From Clostridia bacterium UC5.1-1C12 (lineage in GTDB: Bacteria > Bacillota_I > Bacilli_A > Erysipelotrichales > Erysipelotrichaceae), in the NCBI GenBank assembly GCA_001305055.1, contig BBZX01000002.1, positions 62,001 to 126,000 of the forward strand: a stretch of DNA of 64,000 bases, in the 5' to 3' direction. Positions 57,549 through 64,000 of the stretch are shown here, in pieces. The notes under the pieces were generated by a model that made no database searches, was not told the origin of the DNA, and was given only the letters and a program-made list of their open reading frames with translations. Every line of letters begins with the position of its first letter. Positions within the stretch are counted from its first letter, which is position 1. Position numbers and translations under genes: made by a program.

Positions 57549-58304
57549 ATGGGAAATACTTTAATTATTGCCATATGTATGGGGTTGTATTATTGGATTT
57601 GCAGATTGCGTTTTGGTTATACTTTTTCAAGCATGCTGCTTCAGCCAGTAGTAATTGGTATCTTTGTAGGGGTACTTTCAGGTAAAATGGTTGAGGCTAT
57701 GCAGATTGGTGCAGCTTTACAGCTTGTTTATCTCGGTGTGACATCAACACCGGGCGGTAATGTGCCTAATGATCCGGCCTTGGCTGGCTGTATCGCTATT
57801 CCTATCGGTGTACTTTCCGGTATGAGCCCAGAAGTAGCGATTACCCTTGCGGTACCTTTTGGGGTGATCGGTGTCTTTGTTGATCAGATTCGCCGTACAA
57901 CAAATACCCTATGGGTACATAAGGCAGATCAATATGCGGAAGAAGGAAATTCACGCGGTATCTTTACCTGTGCTTATATTTTACCTACGATTGTTGGCTT
58001 CATCATCCGTTTTCCAATCGTATTTGTTATTGATTTCTATGGTGTGGAATTTGCTAAACAGGTATTGACTATGATTCCTGATTGGCTGCTGCATTCCTTC
58101 GAGGTTATGGGTGGTATCTTACCGGCTTTAGGCTTTGCAATTACATTAACCGTTATTGGTAAGAAGCAGCTTATACCATTCTTTATTATCGGCTTCTTTA
58201 TGGTTAAATATTTCAGTCTTGATGTTATGGCAGTCGCTATCTTTGCAGTAGCTGCGGCATCACTCTTATATTTATTCTTATTCAGGAAGGAGGAAATATC
58301 ATAA
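57549..58304 (+). CDS. Mannose-family PTS subunit IIC (second system)
   Basis: 251 residues, polytopic; TSTPGGNVPNDPALAGCIAIPIG and VPFGVIGVFVDQIRRTTNTLW are IIC-Man landmarks. The only ribosome-like site (AAAGGAG) is 25 bases upstream of ATG 57549; a start at an upstream codon reading NSFVNQM is possible if its first codon has an error. Intact otherwise. Confidence 0.9.
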   Translation: MGNTLIIAICMGLYYWICRLRFGYTFSSMLLQPVVIGIFVGVLSGKMVEAMQIGAALQLVYLGVTSTPGGNVPNDPALAGCIAIPIGVLSGMSPEVAITLAVPFGVIGVFVDQIRRTTNTLWVHKADQYAEEGNSRGIFTCAYILPTIVGFIIRFPIVFVIDFYGVEFAKQVLTMIPDWLLHSFEVMGGILPALGFAITLTVIGKKQLIPFFIIGFFMVKYFSLDVMAVAIFAVAAASLLYLFLFRKEEIS

Positions 58305-59130
58305 TGGAAGAGTCTAAAATGAATGAAATACGATTAACTAAAAAAGATGTTAATCGGTGTATGAATCGATTGTATATCGGTGCAGAGATGTCCAATTCTT
58401 ATGAACGTCTTCAGGCATTAGTATTCTGTGCTTCCATGATTCCTGCTTTAAAGAAACTTTATCCTGAAAAGGAAGAGTATGTTCAGGCATTAAAGCGACA
58501 TCTGGTTTTCTATAACACAGATTCTATTCCCGGTGGTATAATATTAGGTATCACATTAGGTATGGAAGAAGAAAAGGCAAATGGCGGCAGTATCACTGAC
58601 GATGCGATCACAAGTATCAAAACAGGTCTGATGGGGCCGGTAGCGGCTGTCGGCGATACGTTGATTTGGGCAGCATACATGCCGATTCTGATTGCTTTAT
58701 TCCTGCCCTTTGCGAAAAATGGCAATCCGATGGGCGGTATTCTGCGCTGCTGATTTATCCGATCAGTACATATTATCTGATGAAATATATGACGCAGAAA
58801 GGATATCAGCTGGGTCGTGAGTCCGTATTGAAAATTTTGAAGAACGGTTCAATGCAGGCGGTAATTTTCTTTGCCAATGTAGTCGGATTAATGATGATGG
58901 GTGCTTTGACAGCAGGCAATGTTTCTATTTCAACACCGTTGAGTCTATCTGCCAGTGGTTCCGAGTTTGCTTTACAGGCATTTTTAGACAGTGTAGTTCC
59001 CGGTATTCTGCCATTAGCCGCAGTTTTCGCAATCTATATTTATATGGCAAAGAAGGGACAAAATTTCAACCGCATTTTATTGGTTATTTTAATTGTTTCA
59101 GTTGTAGGATCATTATTAGGCATTTTATAA
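58304..59130 (+). CDS. Mannose-family PTS subunit IID (second system), frameshifted
   Basis: About 275 residues: AEMSNSYERLQALVFCASM, GPVAAVGDTLIWA, and after a break near 58742 (restored GGISALLIYPIS) the membrane helix and GALTAGNVSISTPLSL, ending at 59130. Overlaps the IIC stop by one base; ribosome site GGAGGAAAT. Confidence 0.9.
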
Positions 59131-59158
59131 ACTGCTGATGCAGGAAGGAGGAAGTATA

Positions 59159-60018
59159 ATGAAGTTTTTATGGAAAGGGAAGCTTGTTGAACAGCAAGAG
59201 ATGACTATTGATTTCAATGACCGGGGTTATCAATTCGGTGATGGTATTTATGAGTTTGTCAGAGTGTATAACGGAAAGCTGTTTGCTTTGGAAGAACATC
59301 TGGATCGTTTTGAAAATTCTGCCCGTCTGCTGGATATGAATTTGAATTACACTCGTGATGAAATTCGTCAATTCTTCTATGATTTGGTGGAAGCAAATGA
59401 TTTAGACAGCGGTAATGTATACATGCAGTTTACTCGTGGCGACGGTAAACCAAGAAACCATAATTATCCTGATTTTAAAGATCAGCAATCTGTTGTATCC
59501 GGCTGTGTGTCTCATTACTACCGCGGCACGGATAAGATTGAAACAGGTGTTTCAGCAATCTTGTATCCTGATAAACGCTGGCTTCTTTGCAATGCGAAGT
59601 CCTTAAATCTGCTTCCTAACTGTATGGCAATTGCTGAAGCAAAAAACATGGTGCTGATAAAGCGATTCTGTATCGCGATGGTTATATCACTGAAGAACGT
59701 GCGGGAAATGTTCTTATCGTTAAAAATGGTGAAGTTTTCACAACACCAGATGGACCTGAGATTCTGCCTGGTATTACTAAACTGCTTGTGCTGCAGATCT
59801 GCCGCAAAAAATGTATTCCTTATGAAGAACGCAAATTTACAATCAATGAATTACTGGAGGCTGATGAGGTTATTGTTACCGATTCAAAAACAGAAGTTTG
59901 TCCAATTATAAAAATCAATGATAAGGTGATCGGTAATGGTCAGCGAGGGCCAATCACTAAGCTGCTTGATGATGAATATAAGAATTTAATTATCGAGCAG
60001 TGCGGTAAAGTAATGTAG
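59159..60018 (+). CDS. dat: D-amino acid aminotransferase-like (class IV PLP enzyme), frameshifted
   Basis: About 286 residues, PLP-dependent. DFNDRGYQFGDGIYEFVRVYNGK is the Dat opening; RWLLCNAKSLNLLPN carries the PLP Lys; after a break near 59650 the other frame gives YITEERAGNVLIVKNGEVFTTP and LPGITKLLVLQI. ATG 59159 follows AGGAGGAAG. Dat interconverts D-alanine and D-glutamate but other D-amino or amino-sugar acids are possible. In an operon with PTS genes and a KDPG-type aldolase it probably acts on an imported amino acid or amino-sugar acid. Confidence 0.84.
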
Positions 60019-60032
60019 CAGGAGGCAATCGT

Positions 60033-60638
60033 ATGAACTTTAATGAGGTACTGGATCAACGCCGATTGCTGCCGTTGTATACAGTCAAAGATTTAGAAGA
60101 ATGCTTAGCGGTAGGAAAATGCCTCGTTGAAGGTAATCTGCCCATCATTGAAGTAGCATTTCGTTCTGACCATGCAGCTGAAGGAATCAAAGCTTTATCA
60201 TCGATTGATGGTTTGATGGTTGGTGCCGGTACTGTCAAAACAATAGCACAGGCACAGCTGGCGATTGAAAGCGGCGCGGCGTTCCTTGTTACACCTGGTC
60301 TTTCAGAAGAAATTGCGGAATATGCCAAGGAGCAGAATGTACCCATCGTTGCCGGTGCCGTGACACCTTCTGAAATCATGCAGGCGAATCAGTTAGGTTT
60401 AACATGTCTGAAGTTTTTCCCGGCTGATGTATATGGCGGTATTTCAGCTTTAAAGGCATTGCATGGCCCTTTCTTTGAATCGACTTTTGTACCGACGGGC
60501 GGCGTTACGTTTGAAAATTATAAAGATTATCTTGCCTTGGATTATGTTAAAGCGGTTGGCGGCAGTTTTATACTTCCCAAGAAACTGCTGAAAGCAAAGG
60601 ATTGGCAGGGCTTACGTTCATTTATTAAAGGTTTATAA
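60033..60638 (+). CDS. eda: KDPG/KHG aldolase (Eda-like)
   Basis: 201-residue class I aldolase. Glu and Lys of the active site are seen in LPIIEVAFRS and CLKFFPADVYG; GAGTV, VTPGLSEEIAEYA and VPTGGVTFENY are the usual phosphate- and carboxylate-binding loops. Cleaves 2-keto-3-deoxy-6-phosphogluconate to pyruvate and glyceraldehyde-3-phosphate, or 4-hydroxy-2-oxoglutarate. Fifteen bases after the aminotransferase; completes a PTS-aminotransferase-aldolase route. Intact. Confidence 0.9.
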   Translation: MNFNEVLDQRRLLPLYTVKDLEECLAVGKCLVEGNLPIIEVAFRSDHAAEGIKALSSIDGLMVGAGTVKTIAQAQLAIESGAAFLVTPGLSEEIAEYAKEQNVPIVAGAVTPSEIMQANQLGLTCLKFFPADVYGGISALKALHGPFFESTFVPTGGVTFENYKDYLALDYVKAVGGSFILPKKLLKAKDWQGLRSFIKGL

Positions 60639-60647
60639 CAATAGTAA

Positions 60648-60681
60648 GCAGGAATTGTTTGATTGACAATTCCTGCTTTTT
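60648..60681 (+). terminator. Terminator of the second PTS operon
   Basis: Eleven-base stem GCAGGAATTGT/ACAATTCCTGC with seven-base loop and TTTTTCTTT tail. Confidence 0.8.
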
Positions 60682-60720
60682 CTTTATGCTTTATAATAGG
60701 AATCAAAAGGAGCTGATAGG

Positions 60721-61965
60721 ATGAGTGAATATTCTGAACTGATTAAACATTTTGAACCGCTGCGTGAATATATGCGTGACTTTTATGTTTATGGGTTTAA
60801 AGGACGTGAAGATTTCAAAGGAAAAAGCTTGCGCAGCTATGATAATGAACGGCGTAGGATAGAAAGCTATCTGGGCGATACGATGGCTTTCCGTCAGGAA
60901 AAGAACGGCAAAAAGGTATTTTTATCTGTTGACAGCAGTGAGATATCTGAGAATCCGTTTTACCGTGCATTCAAGGCAAAATCATTCACCCGCAATGATA
61001 TTATGCTGCATTTCTATCTTCTTGATTTGCTTCAAAATGATGCTGCTATGAGTGCGGCAGAGCTTGAAAGTGCCATTGCTGATCAATATATGTCCTTTTT
61101 TGAAAAGCCTGTGCTGCTTGATGTGTCAACCATTCGTAAGAAGCTGCAAGAGTATGAACGGTTAGGACTGCTGCATTCAGAAATGATCGGCAAGAGAAAG
61201 GTCTATATGCGGACAGATCCAAGGATTAATCTAGCATTAAATGTTGACGCGATACGCTATTTTTCGGAAGTTTCACCATTAGGGGTCATCGGTTCTACCC
61301 TTCTTGATAGAATTGATGAGTCATCCATCCCTTTAGGCTTTAAGCATCACTACATTGTACATGCATTAGAGAGTGAAGTGTGTTATGCATTATTAGAAGC
61401 TATTCATCATCATCAAAGGATTGAAGCAGTCTGTTACACAGGCCGTGACCGAAATATTAAGAATTCACTGATCCCATTAAAAATATTGATCAGCGTACAG
61501 GGAGGCCGTCAATATGTATGCGCCTATAATACGTTAAAACATCGCTTTATGTCGATTCGTCTTGATAATATCAAATCAATTACAGCCTGTGAGTACAGCG
61601 TTCAATTTGAACATGCATTAAAACAGCTGAATCACCTGTTGGAACATACATGGGGAGTATCATTTAAAGACGGCAGACATCTTGAGCATCTTGAAATGAC
61701 ATTAGAAATACAGCCAAATGAACAATACATTATTCACCGCATTGAAAGAGAAGGCCGCATGGGAAAGCTTGAAGCAGTCAGTGATACGCTTTACAAATTC
61801 AGCATTGACCTTTATGATGCCATGGAAATGCTGCCGTGGATCAGAACCTTTATCGGCCGGATCGTAAAGCTTGACTGTGACAATCCATTAATGGCGGTTA
61901 CTTTTTATAAGGATTTTAATTTGATGCTGAATATGAACGGAGTTGATACAAATGTTGTTCAGTGA
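60721..61965 (+). CDS. WYL domain-containing transcriptional regulator
   Basis: 414 residues. An N-terminal winged-helix part is followed by a WYL module (VCYTGRDRNIKNSLIPLKILISVQGGRQYVCAYNTLKHRFMSIRLDNI) and a C-terminal extension (PWIRTFIGRIVKLDCDNP). The WYL region binds a small ligand or nucleic-acid end in other members. Ribosome site AAAAGGAGC. It overlaps the next WYL gene, and both precede the structured intergenic RNA and slipin gene; WYL pairs of this kind control RNA-repair loci. Intact. Confidence 0.85.
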   Translation: MSEYSELIKHFEPLREYMRDFYVYGFKGREDFKGKSLRSYDNERRRIESYLGDTMAFRQEKNGKKVFLSVDSSEISENPFYRAFKAKSFTRNDIMLHFYLLDLLQNDAAMSAAELESAIADQYMSFFEKPVLLDVSTIRKKLQEYERLGLLHSEMIGKRKVYMRTDPRINLALNVDAIRYFSEVSPLGVIGSTLLDRIDESSIPLGFKHHYIVHALESEVCYALLEAIHHHQRIEAVCYTGRDRNIKNSLIPLKILISVQGGRQYVCAYNTLKHRFMSIRLDNIKSITACEYSVQFEHALKQLNHLLEHTWGVSFKDGRHLEHLEMTLEIQPNEQYIIHRIEREGRMGKLEAVSDTLYKFSIDLYDAMEMLPWIRTFIGRIVKLDCDNPLMAVTFYKDFNLMLNMNGVDTNVVQ

Positions 61966-62878
61966 AATATATAACGCTTATTTCAAAGCGATGGCAAAGC
62001 TGATTGCCGCGGCGCTTGATGAATCCTTAGATACCGCTAAAGCAATGGAGATTATTAATCACTGTGCTTTTAAGGAAAGCTTTACGGTAATTTTAGACGC
62101 TGTCAGAAATGAAGAATGGCTGCTGATGAATCGGCAGTATCAAACACCGCTGCATAACGTTCCAAGCCAGCCATTTTCATTGCTGCAGCTGCGTTTTCTT
62201 AAAGCCATAACGCTTGATCCCCGTTTATCTTTGTTTGGTGATATCATTGATCTGCCTGAGGATATTGAACCTTTATATACGGTTGATGATATCTATTATT
62301 TTGATCAGATCAAGGATGGTGATCCCTATGAATCCGAGGGTTACCGCAGACATTTTCAGGCAATTCATCATGCCTTAAAGCATCGGAAAATGCTGTCGGT
62401 CACTTACCAAGGAAAAGCCAAATGCCGTCATATCAATGTTCATCCTTCAAAGCTGGAATACTCACTAAAAGATGATAAATTCAGACTGATCGCAGCCTGT
62501 GAAGGACGCTCAATCATCCTGAATCTTGCCCGCGTGATTGAGTGCAGTGAGCTTTCTGATAACTGCATACCATCGCTGCCTAAAACAAAGAAGGCATCTG
62601 TGACCGTTGAAATCATTGATGTCAGAAACGCGCTGGAACGGGCAATGCTGCATTTTGCCAATTATGAAAAAGAAACACGGCAAATTTCAGATACGGTGTA
62701 TCATATGAAATGTTCATATAATAAAAGTGATGAGACGGAAGTGCTGATTCGGTTTCTCTCATTTGGACCAATGCTGCGTGTTTTAGAACCGGCATCGTTT
62801 GTGAAACAAATAAATGAACGCTTGTTAAAACAGGCCAAACTGATTAAACAGAATGAACTTGCTGAAAATCATAATTAA
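61952..62878 (+). CDS. WYL domain-containing protein
   Basis: 308 residues from ATG 61952 (MLFSEIYNAYFKAM, behind CGGAGTTGATAC), which is preferred over the in-frame ATG 61943. The WYL core reads LSVTYQGKAKCRHINVHPSKLEYSLKDDKFRLIAACEGRS; upstream is a helical region without an obvious canonical HTH, and the C-terminal extension ends VLEPASFVKQINERLLKQ. Overlaps the first WYL gene by 14 bases, so the two proteins are probably made together and may form a heteromer. Intact. Confidence 0.85.
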   Translation: MLFSEIYNAYFKAMAKLIAAALDESLDTAKAMEIINHCAFKESFTVILDAVRNEEWLLMNRQYQTPLHNVPSQPFSLLQLRFLKAITLDPRLSLFGDIIDLPEDIEPLYTVDDIYYFDQIKDGDPYESEGYRRHFQAIHHALKHRKMLSVTYQGKAKCRHINVHPSKLEYSLKDDKFRLIAACEGRSIILNLARVIECSELSDNCIPSLPKTKKASVTVEIIDVRNALERAMLHFANYEKETRQISDTVYHMKCSYNKSDETEVLIRFLSFGPMLRVLEPASFVKQINERLLKQAKLIKQNELAENHN

Positions 62879-62891
62879 GTGAATACTTGCG

Positions 62892-62918
62892 CCATTGAGA
62901 AATTCAATGGTGTTTTTT
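62892..62918 (+). terminator. Terminator after WYL genes
   Basis: CCATTGA/TCAATGG stem followed by TGTTTTTT; it insulates the RNA region from the WYL operon. Confidence 0.7.
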
Positions 62919-62969
62919 CGCATTATATAAGTTCGCAGCTTTTTTCCATGATTATCCAGACAGTATCCC

Positions 62970-63135
62970 GTAAACTATGGGTACAAGGTCATCGATACGC
63001 CGGGCGTTTCATTTCCCGCAGTGCCTGAGGCTTGCCGTAAGGTATGCTGGTGATTCTTGGATACAGGTTCGATTCCTGTTCGGATTATCCATCCGTCTTG
63101 GTAAGAAAACTTAGCCGAAAGGCCCATTGTAAAGA
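62970..63135 (+). ncRNA. Putative bacterial Y RNA (tRNA-mimic, Ro-binding type)
   Basis: The region has no gene but contains four matching pieces. A 5'/3' end stem: ACTATGGG (62974-62981) pairs 7 of 8 with CCCATTGT (63123-63130). Just inside its 3' strand, GCCGAAAG (63114-63121) matches GNCGAAN0-1G, the conserved Ro-binding motif of bacterial Y RNAs. A T-arm like that of tRNA, ACAGG-TTCGATT-CCTGT (63063-63079), is enclosed by TGGAT/ATCCA (63058-63062, 63087-63091). Further short arms (CGGG/CCCG) precede it. Bacterial Y RNAs mimic tRNA and bind the Ro60 orthologue Rsr. The adjacent slipin and WYL genes fit an RNA-repair locus. Exact ends and promoter are not resolved. Confidence 0.6.
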
Positions 63136-63315
63136 CGAGGCTGCACTCAGCTGCCATTTGCGGGCTGTAAATAATCTGTCTGCCTTGCCGGTTTTCGGAT
63201 ACCGATGATGAGATCATTAAAGCCATAGCTCAGCTCCCGCTTATTGTTTCCGTCATCTTAAGAAAGCTGCCGCATTCAGATTATGCAGACTGGTCTAATT
63301 AAAGGAGGAACTGTG

Positions 63316-64000
63316 ATGAAACAGATTATAAATGAAAATGAAAGAGGCTTATTATTTAAAAAGGGTTTATTCGTGAAGCTGCTGATGCCGGGCTGTGTCC
63401 GCAATTTCAGCAAATCTAAAGAAATTAAAATTGTATCGCTGAATGATGAATTTCAAATCGAAGATTATGATTTAAACATCTTCCTCAGCAATCCTGAGTT
63501 AGCATCTCAGCTTGATCTTGTTGAAATTAAAGATCAAACCTTTGTACTGCACTTTGTAAATGACTGCTTTGCCGGTTGTCTGACAAGAGGCCGCCGCGCA
63601 TTTTGGAATGTCTATGATAAACATACATTTGTAACTGTAGATACGTCCAATGTAGAAGTGGCAGAAGACTTTCCCAAATATTTATTCGCTAAAATCTCAA
63701 AGCAGCTTTATACGAAAGTCGATGTAGCGGCTCATGAAAAGGCACTGCTTTTTATCGATAAGAAATTGAATCGTGTATTAAATGGCGGTACTTACTATTT
63801 TTGGAATAATGAATCGGAAATTACCGTCCAGCATGTTGATACACGGCTTCTGCAGATGGATATCTGCGGTCAGGAAATGCTGACGCTGGATAAGGTGACA
63901 TTGCGTATCAACTTTGTCTGCCGTTATGCGGTAAAGGATGCTGTGCGTCTTTGTACGGAGATTGCTGACTTCCAAAATCAGATCTATGTTGTCTTTCAGC
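63316..64000 (+). CDS. Slipin family protein (SPFH/Band 7), 3' end outside window
   Basis: Begins at ATG 63316 behind AAAGGAGGAACTGTG, reads MKQIINENERGLLFKKGLFVKLLMPG, and continues open to the end of the window (about 228 codons seen). NERGLLFKKG and the SPFH core (VRLCTEIADFQNQIYVVFQ at the cut) mark a stomatin/slipin-type protein; no transmembrane segment is visible at the N-terminus, unlike classical stomatins. Such cytosolic slipins occur in RNA-repair loci with RtcB, Ro (TROVE) and nucleotidyltransferase genes. 63136-63315, between the RNA and this gene, holds more inverted repeats but no gene. The sequence suggests the rest of that locus lies just beyond base 64000. Confidence 0.8.
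   Translation, partial: MKQIINENERGLLFKKGLFVKLLMPGCVRNFSKSKEIKIVSLNDEFQIEDYDLNIFLSNPELASQLDLVEIKDQTFVLHFVNDCFAGCLTRGRRAFWNVYDKHTFVTVDTSNVEVAEDFPKYLFAKISKQLYTKVDVAAHEKALLFIDKKLNRVLNGGTYYFWNNESEITVQHVDTRLLQMDICGQEMLTLDKVTLRINFVCRYAVKDAVRLCTEIADFQNQIYVVFQ

Noticed and set aside
1..59911. Programmed ribosomal frameshifting as explanation for the many split genes
   Set aside because: Breaks occur in unrelated genes, in both directions and without shared slippery sites or stimulatory structures; paralogues are intact.
63000..63091. Stand-alone tRNA or tRNA-Sec ending in the T loop and CCA at 63089-63091
   Set aside because: No 5' acceptor strand complementary to the bases before CCA, and no D arm or anticodon arm in the expected places; the TGGAT/ATCCA closing pair and Ro-type motif fit a Y RNA better.
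62940..63315. tmRNA
   Set aside because: No resume codon or tag reading frame ending in Ala-Ala, no acceptor stem pairing, and the region is too short.
1..64000. CRISPR arrays, insertion sequences or prophage
   Set aside because: No regularly spaced repeats, no transposase or integrase motif, no phage structural genes seen on either strand.

Overview
The window looks like a chromosomal piece of a low-to-mid GC Gram-positive (Bacillota), most plausibly a gut-associated Erysipelotrichia-type bacterium. The evidence is strong AGGAGG-type ribosome sites, sigma-A promoters, several PRD/PTS regulators, MarR-linked heterodimeric ABC exporters, a LevR-type sigma-54 activator with RpoN, and many Cof-type HAD enzymes. 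The taxonomic call rests on gene content only. No transposon, prophage or CRISPR array was seen.

Layout. 1-6.7 kb: M42 peptidase (cut by the window edge), an HTH regulator, YqeY, a bactofilin, a GGDEF/HD-GYP operon for cyclic-di-GMP, tRNA-Pro and a secreted metallopeptidase. 6.8-16.9 kb: PadR/DUF2812 pair with a clear operator, isochorismatase-type hydrolase, WYL regulator, cytosolic alpha-amylase, EAL/PAS protein, HAD phosphatases and a creatininase-family hydrolase. 17-19.7 kb: ascorbate-type PTS (IIC, IIB) and a DeoR regulator. 19.8-31 kb: two MarR-ABC-ABC exporter operons flanking a phosphoesterase, acetyltransferase, SdpI-like protein and nitroreductase. 31-34.9 kb: MerR-flavodoxin-CMD operon, tRNA-Trp and several very small membrane proteins. 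35-40.6 kb: PRD regulator and the uncharacterised amidohydrolase/PRD/SFCGS/DUF4312/DUF4311/DUF4310 cluster. 41-50.6 kb: LevR activator, sigma-54 promoter, mannose-family PTS, M20 hydrolase, RpoN, DMT transporter and HAD phosphatase. 50.8-52.1 kb: preQ1 riboswitch controlling a radical-SAM protein (probable queuine lyase) and QueT. 52.2-60.7 kb: SWIM protein, PRD/EIIA regulator, split ThrE exporter, a second mannose-family PTS, a D-amino-acid-type aminotransferase and a KDPG-type aldolase. 60.7-64 kb: two WYL regulators, a structured intergenic RNA that looks like a bacterial Y RNA, and a slipin gene running off the end.

How it works together. Three transport loci (ascorbate-type PTS, two mannose-type PTS) plus the DUF4310 cluster each carry their own regulator and a hydrolase, aldolase or aminotransferase, so much of the window is sugar or sugar-acid catabolism. 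The LevR gene, the -24/-12 element, the PTS and rpoN form a self-contained sigma-54 regulon. The right end looks like the start of an RNA-repair/Ro-Y-RNA locus whose remaining genes would lie beyond the window; this is the most interesting feature.

Quality caveat. About 30 of roughly 65 genes are broken by single-base indels, frequently in homopolymers, and intact paralogues in the same window show what the unbroken sequence should be. I read these as sequencing or assembly errors and annotate the genes as whole, with approximate breakpoints.
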